From JBCDBW01 sp039182965 (GTDB taxonomy: Bacteria > Verrucomicrobiota > Verrucomicrobiia > Verrucomicrobiales > DEV007): DNA of 64,000 nucleotides. The position numbers and the translations under genes are program-made. The stretch is taken from contig JBCDBW010000009.1 of the NCBI GenBank assembly GCA_039182965.1, positions 1-64,000 of the forward strand. The letters run 5' to 3'. A model generated the notes under the pieces. The model saw only the letters and a program-made list of their open reading frames with translations, had not been told where the DNA came from and ran no database searches. Each line of letters opens with the position of its first letter. Position 1 is the first letter of the stretch. Below, piece by piece: positions 16,990-26,258 of the stretch.

Positions 16990-18375
16990 ATGAGCGGGGG
17001 AACGAACGGTGGTTGGGGGAAGACCTATGTGGATCGACTGTTTGCGCCGGTGGATGTGGCGATACTCGTGTATTTTCGGATTTTGTTTTCGGGAATTTTG
17101 TTGTGGGAAGTCTGGCGATATTGGAGTCGGGGTTGGGCGCGGGACTATTGGGTCGGCAAGCCGTATCTTTACAAGTATTACGGTTTTGAGTGGGTGAAAG
17201 CGGCGCCGGGTCCTTGGCCAGAATACCTTTGGGTGATGTTGGCGATACCGGCGGCGCTGGTGTTTTTGGGATGCTTTTACCGATTAGGTGCCGCGGTATT
17301 TTTCTTGGGATTCACCTATTTCTTTTTGTTGGAGCAAACGAATTATCTAAATCATTTCTATTTAATTTGCCTCCTGAGTTTTCTTGCGATTTTGATTCCT
17401 GCAAACGGCGCATTTTCGGTGGATGCGCTTTGGCGTCGGCAGGTGCGACGATCTACGGTACCGGCGTGGACTCTCTGGGCGCTGCGGCTGCAGGTGGGGT
17501 TGGTGTATTTCTATAGTGGGCTCGGTCGATTGAGTGGTGATTGGCTTGGGGGCGAGCCGATGCGCCGGTGGCTATGGGAGCGGGCGGAGATGTTGGGAGC
17601 CGGATCGTGGGTAGGCAGGTTTCTGGGGAGTGAGGCGGCGCCGTATCTGTTTTCGTGGGGTGGTGTGCTGATGGATTTACTGGCGTTGCCGGCTCTGTTG
17701 TGGCGCCGAACCCGGTGGTGTGCGATTGCGGCGTTAACTGTGTTTCATCTGTTGAATTCGTGGATGTTTTCGATCGGTGTATTTCCGTGGTTGAGTATTG
17801 GATTGCTATTTTTGTTTTGCGATCCGGGGTGGCCGCGGCGCTTTTTCAGGGGTTTTGGATGGGAACGAAGAGCGGCGGAAGGAGAAGTGGTCGAAGGAGG
17901 ATCATCCCGCCGGCTGGTGGTGTGGTTTTTGATGATTTGGTTTTTGTGGCAGGGGGTAATGCCATTGCGGCACCATCTCTATCCTGGCAATGAACTGTGG
18001 ACCGATGAGGGGCATCGATTCGCGTGGCAGATGCGGATTCGGCACAAGGACGGGGAAGCCTATTTTTACAAGATCGATCCGGTGCTGGAGACGCCGGTGA
18101 AGGTTGATCTGTCGGAATTTATTGATGGGCGCCAGTATTCGGCGATGCGGTATCGGCCGGAGATGATATTACAGACGGCGCATTGGATTGCGGACCGGGT
18201 GGAGTCAGAGGGGTATCCGCGACCGACGGTGAACGTGGTGGCGACGGCGGGATTAAACGGGCGGCCGCTGAGCCCCTTAATTGATCCGCGCGTAGATTTG
18301 GCGACCGTGGAGCGGGGGCTTCTTCCTGCGGATTGGATCTTGCCGATGCAGGATGACGAGCGCTCAGACTTCTGA
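16990..18375 (+). CDS. HTTM-domain membrane protein (vitamin K gamma-carboxylase-like)
   Basis: A 461-residue polytopic membrane protein. Hydrophobic helices occur at about 22-42, 78-96, 100-117, 121-138, 160-176, 212-230, 240-260 and 308-322. The block NYLNHFYLICLLSFLAILIP and the following YFYSGLGRLSGDWL are the core signature of HTTM proteins, a family that includes vitamin K-dependent gamma-carboxylases. Where the human enzyme has the KK pair in GVKKLDADW, this protein has G-R (G179, R180), so the proposed catalytic lysine is not present. The C-terminal 130 residues form a soluble beta-rich domain. A classical carboxylase role is therefore uncertain. The gene is single on the + strand and ends 12 bases from the convergent ADP-ribosylglycohydrolase fusion. 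Confidence 0.8.
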   Translation: MSGGTNGGWGKTYVDRLFAPVDVAILVYFRILFSGILLWEVWRYWSRGWARDYWVGKPYLYKYYGFEWVKAAPGPWPEYLWVMLAIPAALVFLGCFYRLGAAVFFLGFTYFFLLEQTNYLNHFYLICLLSFLAILIPANGAFSVDALWRRQVRRSTVPAWTLWALRLQVGLVYFYSGLGRLSGDWLGGEPMRRWLWERAEMLGAGSWVGRFLGSEAAPYLFSWGGVLMDLLALPALLWRRTRWCAIAALTVFHLLNSWMFSIGVFPWLSIGLLFLFCDPGWPRRFFRGFGWERRAAEGEVVEGGSSRRLVVWFLMIWFLWQGVMPLRHHLYPGNELWTDEGHRFAWQMRIRHKDGEAYFYKIDPVLETPVKVDLSEFIDGRQYSAMRYRPEMILQTAHWIADRVESEGYPRPTVNVVATAGLNGRPLSPLIDPRVDLATVERGLLPADWILPMQDDERSDF

Positions 18376-18387
18376 GCCGGCGTTCAA

Positions 18388-20112
18388 CTATTTCTCGCGG
18401 TCGAGGAGATGAGAGGACCACGCGGCGATCATTTGGGCGGCGAATTCGGAGTCTTCTTTTTTGGAGAGGAGGTGATCGGCGTTGTCGAGGGAGATGAAGC
18501 TTTTCGGGTGTTTAGCGGCGTCGAAGATGTGGCGAGCGTCATCGATTGAGACCGTGGTATCGACGGGGGAGTGCATGATGAGGAGAGATTTTTTCAGGGA
18601 GGCGATTTGTTCGCTTTGATTTTGGGAGCGGATGTCTTCTAGAAACTGTTTCTTGATGGTGAACTGGCGGCCGGCGAGGGTGACTGGAGCGAGGCCGGCG
18701 GATTCTATTTCCGGAGTGGCTTTGGAGAAGAGCTGTTCAACGTGGGCGGGGTCGGCGGGGGCGCCGTTGGTGACGACGCTTTTTAATTCGGGTATGCGAC
18801 GGGAGGGGGCGAGGCCGGCGGCACCGCCGAGGCTGTGGCCGACGAGGATGGTAGGGGGGCGGTGGTGATTTCGGAGTTGTTCGGCGGCGGCGACCAAGTC
18901 GTCGACGTTTGAGGAGAAATTGGTATTGGCGAAATCGCCTTCGCTGTTGCCGAGCCCGGTGAAATCGAAACGGAGGACGGCGATTCCGTGGGCGGCTAGC
19001 CCGCGGCTGATGCGGGTGGCGGCGGCGATATCTTTTGAGCAGGTGAAGCAGTGGGCGAAGATGGCATAGGCGCGGGGTGGCACGATGGGGAGTTCGAGGC
19101 GGGCGTCGAGGGTTTCGTCATCGAGATTCTTGAAGGAGATTTTTTCAGTTTGGGTTTTCGGTGACACGGGGATCAAGAGAGGCGAGGTTTGGCAATCATG
19201 GATTGAAGCGAAGAGAGATTCGATTTCCTGACGGGTTTTCAATTTCTCCAGCCAATGGAGGGGGAGGGCGTGCATGCCGTAAGCGGCGCCGAACATCATT
19301 CCCATGAGCATTCCTCGCGCGGCGGAATCTCCGCCGGCCATCGTGTTTTCGATGAGGGCCGTTTGGGGATCGTCGCTGTATTTCGTGAGTAGGTAGATCG
19401 TTGCGGGGAAAGCTTCCGGGGCGTGGCAAGTTTGGCCCAGGGCCTGGATGGCGGAGACAGTGTCCTTTGCGAGCAGCTTGGGGCCTTCTTTGACCCAATC
19501 ACCGATCGGAAGCGCTTTGTAGGAGTGGTTAGCGGCTTCGTTGATTGCGTCTGCGAGCGGATTGTCGAAGGCAGCTACGGAGGCACGGATGAAAAATTCG
19601 GCGGCGTCCACTACCATGGGGTCGTTGTGCGTCATGGCTGTTTGCGATCGGGCGGCGCGGACGAGTCTATCTGTTTGATGGGGCGCGAACGCGGCAAGCA
19701 GGGGTGCGATGCGAGAGGCGCCGGCGAGGTCGTTTGAGGAAGAGCCAGAGGAATCCGGAGAGGCGCCGTTTTTGAAATTTTCGAGAGTTTCGGTGGTGGC
19801 GCCGTCGATATATCCGACGTAATCGGGCCACATCGCGCGCCAGTCCCTTGCGAAGCGATCGAGATCGAAGGATTCATTGGCGGCGATGGATTTTAGAAGG
19901 ACGAGCGTTTGGTCGCCGTAGTGGGTGGTATCGCCGGCGGTGCGGCCGGGATGGTATTTGGCGGGTTCTTCCTGCGGGGTGACGATGCGGGTGATGCGTC
20001 CGAAGACCCGTTCAATCTTAGAGGGATTGTAAATCCAGTGTGCGCCAAGGGCGTGGGAGTCGCCGAGGAAGGAGCCAAGGATCGCAGCGAGGCGATGGTC
20101 GGATTTGGACAT
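18388..20112 (-). CDS. ADP-ribosylglycohydrolase-like / alpha-beta hydrolase fusion
   Basis: A 574-residue two-domain cytosolic protein. Residues 1-300 resemble ADP-ribosylglycohydrolases: GSFLGDSHALGAHWIY near the N-terminus, THYGDQT (63-69) and NTMAGGDSAARG (256-267), which contribute Mg-binding acidic residues in this family. Residues about 325-570 are an alpha/beta hydrolase of the type usually found beside OsmC: RFDFTGLGNSEGDF, nucleophile GHSLGG (S427), then D518 in HSPVDTT and H547 in ADHLL completing a triad. The natural reading is removal of ADP-ribose or a related group combined with ester or amide hydrolysis. I do not know this fusion from common annotations. It sits convergent with the HTTM gene and 84 bases downstream of a same-strand SDR gene, with which it may be co-transcribed. 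Confidence 0.78.
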   Translation of the reverse strand: MSKSDHRLAAILGSFLGDSHALGAHWIYNPSKIERVFGRITRIVTPQEEPAKYHPGRTAGDTTHYGDQTLVLLKSIAANESFDLDRFARDWRAMWPDYVGYIDGATTETLENFKNGASPDSSGSSSNDLAGASRIAPLLAAFAPHQTDRLVRAARSQTAMTHNDPMVVDAAEFFIRASVAAFDNPLADAINEAANHSYKALPIGDWVKEGPKLLAKDTVSAIQALGQTCHAPEAFPATIYLLTKYSDDPQTALIENTMAGGDSAARGMLMGMMFGAAYGMHALPLHWLEKLKTRQEIESLFASIHDCQTSPLLIPVSPKTQTEKISFKNLDDETLDARLELPIVPPRAYAIFAHCFTCSKDIAAATRISRGLAAHGIAVLRFDFTGLGNSEGDFANTNFSSNVDDLVAAAEQLRNHHRPPTILVGHSLGGAAGLAPSRRIPELKSVVTNGAPADPAHVEQLFSKATPEIESAGLAPVTLAGRQFTIKKQFLEDIRSQNQSEQIASLKKSLLIMHSPVDTTVSIDDARHIFDAAKHPKSFISLDNADHLLSKKEDSEFAAQMIAAWSSHLLDREK

Positions 20113-20196
20113 CGGAAGATTTTACAGGTCGTGTCGCGCCACGGCGAGACAAACTCCGCGAGTTCAGGCGGTGGGGGCTCGGTTGTCTTTGGGGGA

Positions 20197-20952
20197 TTAG
20201 CGGGCCAGCCATCCGCCATCGGCGGCGAAGGATTGGCCCGTGATGAAGGACGCATCGCTGGAGGCGAGGAAGACTACTAGGTTGGCAATTTCCTCGACGG
20301 TTCCGACTCTTCCCATGGGGTGCATTGCGGCCATCTGGCTGACATCGCCGCCGGTGAAGCGATCGAGCATATCGGTTTGGACGCCGCCTGGGGCGACGGC
20401 GTTGATGCGGATCTCGTGGGGAGCGCCCTCGAGGGCAGCGGTTTTAGTAGCACCGACGACGGCGTGTTTGCTGGCGACGTAGACGCCGGGGCCGGGCATG
20501 ATGCCTCCGTGGCCGGCGATGGAGGCGGTGTTGATAATGGAGCCGCCGTTGCCCTGGGCGATCATCTGGATGAGTTCGTGCTTCATGGAGAGTAGCACGC
20601 CGCGGACGTTGATGCCGAGGACTTGATCGATATTCTCGGACGTCTGTTCCGTGAGGGGGGCGACGAGGCCTTCAATACCGGCGTTATTGAAAGCGACATC
20701 GAGGGAGCCATATGCGTCTACGGTTGCTTTGATGAGGGCGGCAATGTGCTCTTCATCGGTGACGTCTCCCTGGATGAAGGTTCCTTCTCCTCCGGCTTCG
20801 GCCATGAGCTTGACGGTTTCCTTTCCTTCGGTTTCGCGACGGCCGGAGACGACGACTTTGGCGCCATGGTTGGCGAGGGCGATGGCGGCGGCGCGGCCGA
20901 TTCCGGAGGTTCCGCCGGTGACGAGAGCGACTTTATTTGACAATGAACTCAT
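20197..20952 (-). CDS. SDR-family NAD(P)-dependent oxidoreductase
   Basis: A classical 251-residue short-chain dehydrogenase. The cofactor motif TGGTSGIG lies at 12-19, the NNAG motif at 89-92, and the catalytic set is S144, Y158 and K162 (YVASK). The ending FITGQSFAADGGW is the common C-terminal SDR signature. Arg38/Arg39 after the second strand suggests NADP preference (inference). Substrate cannot be read from sequence. It is the upstream neighbour of the ADP-ribosylglycohydrolase fusion on the same strand, and its start is divergent from the RND efflux pair, with 72 bases between the two start codons; both could share a regulator. Confidence 0.9.
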   Translation of the reverse strand: MSSLSNKVALVTGGTSGIGRAAAIALANHGAKVVVSGRRETEGKETVKLMAEAGGEGTFIQGDVTDEEHIAALIKATVDAYGSLDVAFNNAGIEGLVAPLTEQTSENIDQVLGINVRGVLLSMKHELIQMIAQGNGGSIINTASIAGHGGIMPGPGVYVASKHAVVGATKTAALEGAPHEIRINAVAPGGVQTDMLDRFTGGDVSQMAAMHPMGRVGTVEEIANLVVFLASSDASFITGQSFAADGGWLAR

Positions 20953-21024
20953 GATTTGTGATGGGACGATATTTAACGATGGTTTGGTTCTTGCTCTGAT
21001 GATAGGGTTTGCTTGAAAGGTGAG

Positions 21025-22242
21025 ATGATCAGATGCGTGAATATTATGTCACTGATTTCGCCCTGGGCAGTCATTTTGTTGATGGGTGTGTCGGGTTGCG
21101 GACGTGGCGGGAGTGATGTGGGTGAGGGGGCCGGGGCGGTTCCGGTTGCCGTGGCACGGCCGATTCAGGATACTGTTGCGCTGACGGACATTTTTACGGG
21201 GCGGTTTGAGGCGGTGGAGAGTGTGGAGGTGAGGGCGCGGGTGAGTGGGTATCTGGATGCGGTGCATTTTGATGAGGGACAGAAGGTTGAGGAGGGGCAG
21301 CTGATGTTTGAGATTGATTCGCGGCCGTTTGACGTGGTGTTTGAGCAGCGGGCGGCGGCGGTCAAGCAGGCGGAGGCGCAGCGGGAGTTGGCGGAATCGA
21401 CTTTAGAACGGAGTCAGGCGGCGGCGCAGAATGCGATATCGCGGCAGGAGTTGGCGGTGCGGGAGAGTGAGTTGGCGCAAGCGGAAGCGGATTTGCTGGT
21501 GGCCCAGGCGGCGCGGGATGAGGCGAAGCTGGATCAGAGCTTTGCGAAGATTGAAGCGCCGATTTCCGGGATAGCGGGGCGGTTTTTGGTGACCCCGGGC
21601 AATTTTATTACGGGTGGCAACGCTTCGGCGACGTTGCTGACGACGATCGTGCCGCATAATCCGATTTACTGTTATTTTGAGGTGGATGAGCGCCGGGTGT
21701 TGCGGTTCACGCGATTATTTTTTGAGGGGAAGGCGGCGGGGCGCGAGGGCGACCGTGGGACGGTGGAGATCGCCGTGACGGACAGTCCGGACTTTGAATT
21801 TGAGGGCACGATTGATTTTACTGAGAACCGTCTTGATGAAAAGACCGCGACGATGCAGTTGCGGGCGTTGGTGGAGAACCCTGACAAATTTTTGACGCCG
21901 GGTTTGTTTGCGCGGGTGCGCATTCCGGCGGGTCCTGCTGAGGAAGTGGTCTTGGTTCGGGACAGTGCTTTGGGATTTGATCAGGCGAAGCGTTTCGCGT
22001 GGGTGGTGGTGGAGGGGAATGTTGTGCAGCGTCGGTTTGTGGAAGTTGGTCGATTGCATGGGATGCTTCGCATTGTCGACAAGGGATTGACCCCGGATGA
22101 TGTCATTGCGGTGAGTGGCATTCAGATATTGCGGCCGGGGGTTGAGGTGGCGCCGACAGAAGTGCCGATGGACATGGCAGCGGCGTTGGAGGAAGAGGCG
22201 GAAGCGGTCGATGCGGGTGAAGCTCCCGAGGCGGGCGAATGA
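21025..22242 (+). CDS. RND efflux periplasmic adaptor lipoprotein (AcrA-like)
   Basis: A membrane-fusion protein of 405 residues from ATG 21025, chosen because GAAAGGTGAG lies immediately upstream; a TTG four codons earlier and an ATG at 21046 are alternatives. The N-terminus has a signal ending VSGC, so the protein is probably lipid-anchored through Cys25. Then come the lipoyl-like half (VRARVSGYLDAVHFDEGQKVEEGQLMF split around), an alpha hairpin rich in Ala/Glu/Gln (about 105-170), the second lipoyl half (KIEAPISGIAGRFLVTPGN) and the beta-barrel and membrane-proximal domains. The adaptor joins the inner-membrane pump to an outer-membrane channel. It overlaps the pump gene by ATGA. No TolC-type channel is encoded nearby. 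Confidence 0.92.
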   Translation: MIRCVNIMSLISPWAVILLMGVSGCGRGGSDVGEGAGAVPVAVARPIQDTVALTDIFTGRFEAVESVEVRARVSGYLDAVHFDEGQKVEEGQLMFEIDSRPFDVVFEQRAAAVKQAEAQRELAESTLERSQAAAQNAISRQELAVRESELAQAEADLLVAQAARDEAKLDQSFAKIEAPISGIAGRFLVTPGNFITGGNASATLLTTIVPHNPIYCYFEVDERRVLRFTRLFFEGKAAGREGDRGTVEIAVTDSPDFEFEGTIDFTENRLDEKTATMQLRALVENPDKFLTPGLFARVRIPAGPAEEVVLVRDSALGFDQAKRFAWVVVEGNVVQRRFVEVGRLHGMLRIVDKGLTPDDVIAVSGIQILRPGVEVAPTEVPMDMAAALEEEAEAVDAGEAPEAGE

Positions 22243-25200
22243 AGAGCTTTGTTTATTTTTTCATTGATCGGCCCCGCTTTGCGACGGTGCTGTCGTTGAT
22301 CATCGTCTTTGTGGGCGTGATCTCGTATTCGCAATTACCGGTTGCTCAGTTTCCGAAAGTGGCGCCGCCAACGGTGATGGTGCGGACATCTTATCCCGGG
22401 GCGACGCCGGACGTGATTGCGCGGACGGTCGCGGCTCCTATTGAGCAAGAGGTAAACGGCGTGGAGAACATGCTGTATATGACCTCGGGAAGTAATTCGG
22501 ACGGATCGTATTCGTTGAGAGTCACCTTCTCCTTGGGAACGGACTTGGATACGGCGCAAGTCTTGGTGCAGAACCGAGTCGCGATTGCGGAGGCGCGATT
22601 ACCCGAAGAGGTGAAGCGGATCGGGGTCACGGTGGAGAAATCATCACCTGATTTGCTTTTGGTGGTGCAGATGTTTTCACCGGACGAGACCTTTGATCTT
22701 TTGTATATATCGAATTACGCGCTGTTGCAGGTGCGAGAGCGGTTGCGGCGTATTCCCGGGGTAGGAGACGTGCGTTTATTCGGGGGGCGGGAATACAGCA
22801 TGCGAATTTGGCTGGATCCGGAGCGGATGGATTTTTTTGAACTGACGGCGAGTGACGTTGTGAATTCTTTGCGGGAGCAGAACCTGCAAGTGGCGGCGGG
22901 AGTGATTGGTCAGGAGCCGATGGAAACGGCGGTGCCGTTTCAGATCAACATTACGACCTTGGGCCGGTTGAGTGATGAGGGACAGTTTGAGAATGTGGTG
23001 GTCAAGGCGAGTGACGACGGGCGGGTGGTGCGGTTACGTGATGTTGCGCGTGTGGAGTTGGGAGCGCTGGAATACAATGTGAACGCGTACATGAATGATA
23101 CGCGCACGCTGGCGATACCGGTATTTCAGCGTCCGGGCTCGAATGCCCTTGAGACGGCGAAAGCGATACGCGCTGCGATGGCGGAGATGGGAGCAGCGTT
23201 TCCCGAGGGGATGGAGTATGCCATCCCATATGATCCGACGCAGTTTATCAGTCGTTCGATCGAGGCGGTTATTGAAACGCTAATTGAGGCGGTTTTGTTG
23301 GTTGTGTTGGTGATGATTGTTTTTTTGCAGTCGTGGCGTGCGGCGATCATTCCGATTTTGGCGATACCGGTTTCATTGATTGGCACATTTGCAGTGATGA
23401 ATTTTTTCGGATTTTCTCTGAACAACCTAACTTTGTTTGGGTTGGTGTTGGCGATCGGCATCGTAGTGGATGACGCGATCGTGGTGGTGGAGAACATCCA
23501 GCGTAATTTGGCGGAGGGGATGGAGGCTCGCGAGGCGACGCGTAAGGCGATGGACGAAGTCAGCGGCGCGTTGGTGGCGACCTCTCTGGTTTTGCTGGCG
23601 GTCTTTGTGCCGACTGCGTTTCTGGGCGGGATTTCCGGGCAGTTTTATCGTCAGTTCGGTTTAACGATTGCGGTATCGACTTCGATTTCGACGTTGGTAT
23701 CGCTTACTTTGAGTCCGGCGCTGGGGGTTTTGTTGTTACGAAGCGGGGATGGGGCGCGGGATTGGTTTACGCGCTTAACGGACCTGTTGTTGGGATGGTT
23801 TTTTCGGGGTTTTAATTGGGCTTTTGGCAAGACGCGATTGGGGTATGACTTTCTGATGCGGCGGACGCTACGGATGGGGCTGGTGATGTTTCTGATTTAC
23901 GCCGGGTTGTTGTTGACGGCGGGGTTGGGGTTTCGATCGGTTCCCGGCGGCTTTATTCCGGTTCAGGATCAGGGGTATGCGATTATCTCGGCACAGCTGC
24001 CAACGGGCGCTTCCTTGTCGCGAACTGACAGAGTGACGCGCCAATTGATTGATATTGTTTCGGAGGTGGACGGGATTCGAAGCGTGGTGGGGTTTGCGGG
24101 GTTCAACGGAGCGACGTTTTCGAACGCCTCGAATGCGAATGTCTTGTTTGCGGTGTTTGAGCCTTTTTCGGAGCGTCGTAGTGATGCTTTGTCCGGGGAC
24201 TCGATTTTGGGCGAGATACGGGAACGTGTTGGAGCCGTGCAGGATGCGCGAACGATTGTTTTGCCGCCGCCCACGGTTCGGGGATTGGGGAACGGTGGCG
24301 GTTTTCGGATGCAGGTCGAAGATCGAGCGGGATTGGGTTATGTGGCGATGGAAGAAGCGGCTTGGGATTTGATTGGGGCTGCGATGGCGGCCCCGGAGAT
24401 CGTCCAACCGTTCACCCCGTTCACGGCATCGGGTCCGCAGTATTACGCGGACATTGACCGGGAGAAGGCCTTGATGTTGGGAGTACCGTTGCGGGGTTTA
24501 TTTGAGACGCTGGAGATCTATATGGGATCGTCCTTTGTGAACGAGCTCAATCTGTATGGGCGAACGTATCGGGTTACGGCGCAAGCGGACGCTCCTTTTC
24601 GGAGTAGTGTGGATGATTTATCCCGGCTGAAGACGCGCAATGTATTTGGTGGGATGGTTCCCTTGGGGTCGGTGATGGAGATCCAGCAGACGACAGGGCC
24701 GGATCGAGTGGTGCGACACAATCTGTATCCTTCGGCTGAGGTTTTGGGGGAGAAGGCGCGCGGCTTCAGCACGGGCCAGGCTTTGGACAAGATGGAAGAA
24801 TTGGCGAACGCGATCTTGCCTCAGGGGATTGACTATGAGTGGACGGAACTGGCGTATCAGGAGCGAGCGGCGAGTGGGCAGGCGGCGATTGTTTTTGTGA
24901 TGGCGGTGGCTTTTGTGTTTTTGGTTTTGGCGGCTCAGTATGAGAGTTGGGGATTGCCTTTGGCGATCATCTTGACGGTGCCGTTGTGTTTAGTGGGAGC
25001 GATTTGGGGAATCTATTTTCGTGGCATGGACAACAACATTCTCACGCAGATTGGGTTGGTGGTTTTGATCGGGTTGGCGAGCAAGAACGCGATATTAATT
25101 GTGGAATTCGCGCGGCAACTGGAAGCGGACGGGATGGATCGTTTCGAAGCGGCGGCGGAGGCGGCGCGATTGCGATTGCGTCCGATTTTGATGACGGCAT

Positions 25201-25412
25201 TTGCATTTATTTTGGGAGTGGTGCCGCTGTTGTTGGCGACCGGGGCGGGGGCGGAGATGCGGCGAGTCTTGGGGACGACGGTGTTTTACGGAATGATTGC
25301 GGTGACGTTTTTTGGTATCTTTTTTGCGCCGCTTTTCTTTGTGATGGTGCGGCGCTTGGGTGGTGTCGACGGCGAGGCTGCTGCGGACGCCTCTGGGGAG
25401 AGATCGTTCTAA
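22239..25412 (+). CDS. RND multidrug efflux pump, HAE1 family (AcrB-like)
   Basis: A full-length 1057-residue inner-membrane proton-driven pump. TM1 (FATVLSLIIVFVGVISY) is followed by the porter domain with FPKVAPPTVMV and SYPGA motifs; the TM bundle at about 340-500 carries the proton-relay aspartates in VVDDAIVVVEN near 409-416; a second porter half and a TM bundle (GLASKNAILIVEFARQ) follow. The layout matches AcrB/MexB rather than heavy-metal CzcA. It exports hydrophobic drugs or metabolites with the adaptor encoded just upstream, whose stop codon it overlaps by four bases. The outer-membrane partner must be encoded elsewhere. The SDR gene divergent from the pair could be part of the same response. 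Confidence 0.95.
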   Translation: MKSFVYFFIDRPRFATVLSLIIVFVGVISYSQLPVAQFPKVAPPTVMVRTSYPGATPDVIARTVAAPIEQEVNGVENMLYMTSGSNSDGSYSLRVTFSLGTDLDTAQVLVQNRVAIAEARLPEEVKRIGVTVEKSSPDLLLVVQMFSPDETFDLLYISNYALLQVRERLRRIPGVGDVRLFGGREYSMRIWLDPERMDFFELTASDVVNSLREQNLQVAAGVIGQEPMETAVPFQINITTLGRLSDEGQFENVVVKASDDGRVVRLRDVARVELGALEYNVNAYMNDTRTLAIPVFQRPGSNALETAKAIRAAMAEMGAAFPEGMEYAIPYDPTQFISRSIEAVIETLIEAVLLVVLVMIVFLQSWRAAIIPILAIPVSLIGTFAVMNFFGFSLNNLTLFGLVLAIGIVVDDAIVVVENIQRNLAEGMEAREATRKAMDEVSGALVATSLVLLAVFVPTAFLGGISGQFYRQFGLTIAVSTSISTLVSLTLSPALGVLLLRSGDGARDWFTRLTDLLLGWFFRGFNWAFGKTRLGYDFLMRRTLRMGLVMFLIYAGLLLTAGLGFRSVPGGFIPVQDQGYAIISAQLPTGASLSRTDRVTRQLIDIVSEVDGIRSVVGFAGFNGATFSNASNANVLFAVFEPFSERRSDALSGDSILGEIRERVGAVQDARTIVLPPPTVRGLGNGGGFRMQVEDRAGLGYVAMEEAAWDLIGAAMAAPEIVQPFTPFTASGPQYYADIDREKALMLGVPLRGLFETLEIYMGSSFVNELNLYGRTYRVTAQADAPFRSSVDDLSRLKTRNVFGGMVPLGSVMEIQQTTGPDRVVRHNLYPSAEVLGEKARGFSTGQALDKMEELANAILPQGIDYEWTELAYQERAASGQAAIVFVMAVAFVFLVLAAQYESWGLPLAIILTVPLCLVGAIWGIYFRGMDNNILTQIGLVVLIGLASKNAILIVEFARQLEADGMDRFEAAAEAARLRLRPILMTAFAFILGVVPLLLATGAGAEMRRVLGTTVFYGMIAVTFFGIFFAPLFFVMVRRLGGVDGEAAADASGERSF

Positions 25413-25443
25413 AGACGGGCGCTATCGGGCCTTGTTCCTGCGG

Positions 25444-26169
25444 TCACTCGACTGCTTTCAGTGCGGCGACGATGTCGGCGGGTTCGGCGCGTTGACGGTA
25501 GTCGGCGTTGAGATAGGCCCAGGAGACTGTGCCGTCGGGCTGGATGATATAGGTGGCGGCGAGAGGCAGCTCGTCATATGGGGCGTCTGCGCCGTTGTAT
25601 TCCTTGAGGTCGAAGAAGCCTTTGTACATTTCCGTCACCTCGGGGGTGAGCTTAAACACGATGTGGTATTCGTCGGCGACCTTCATTCCGACATCGGTGA
25701 GGATTTCGTATTCAAGGTTGTCCTTTTCCTTTGTGGTGAGGGATTTATCGGGAAGCTCGGGGGTGAGCGCGACGAGTTGGGCGCCTTCGGCCTTTATTTC
25801 GGGGAGGGCGTTTTGGAGTGCGATGAGCTGGATGTTGCAATACGGGCACCAACTGCCGCGATACCATGTGAGGACAACGGGCCCCTGTTCGAGGAGAGAG
25901 GCGAGGGAGACCTCCTTACCGGTGGCGTTAGGGAGAGTGAAGCTGGGAGCTTTGTCACCGACATTGATGGCATTGTCGATGATGCCGGATTCGTCCACGG
26001 CCTGGATGCCAGCGGCGAAGGCTTCTTTGACGTTATCCGGTGTGGAGGCGGCGAACTCTTTCTGTCGGGCGGCGAGTTGTTCAGCAAGACTGGCGTTTTC
26101 CGCGAGGGCGGAAGCAGGCATAAGGAGGGCGGCTATGGCGAGTGTGGCGGGGAAGGGTGTGATTTTCAT
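25444..26169 (-). CDS. Periplasmic peroxiredoxin-like (AhpC/TSA) protein
   Basis: The open frame extends to 26205, but ATG 26169 begins a clear signal peptide (MKITPFPATLAIAALLMPASALA), giving 241 residues. The mature protein has a helical N-terminal extension to about 65, then a thioredoxin fold with VGDKAPSFTLPNATGKEVSL and the active site WYRGSWCPYCNIQL (C108 and C111). That CxxC inside a peroxiredoxin frame marks the peroxiredoxin-like group, which reduces peroxides or disulfides. Export implies a role in the periplasm. The gene ends 31 bases from the convergent RND pump gene. The MFS gene upstream on the same strand ends 89 bases away, so joint transcription is uncertain. Confidence 0.85.
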   Translation of the reverse strand: MKITPFPATLAIAALLMPASALAENASLAEQLAARQKEFAASTPDNVKEAFAAGIQAVDESGIIDNAINVGDKAPSFTLPNATGKEVSLASLLEQGPVVLTWYRGSWCPYCNIQLIALQNALPEIKAEGAQLVALTPELPDKSLTTKEKDNLEYEILTDVGMKVADEYHIVFKLTPEVTEMYKGFFDLKEYNGADAPYDELPLAATYIIQPDGTVSWAYLNADYRQRAEPADIVAALKAVE

Positions 26170-26258
26170 GTTGGTGAGAGTTCGATTACGGGACCGGTAT
26201 TTCAATTTGGAAACGGATGAACATCCGGCATTCTCAAAGGAATGTCCAATGATGAAGG

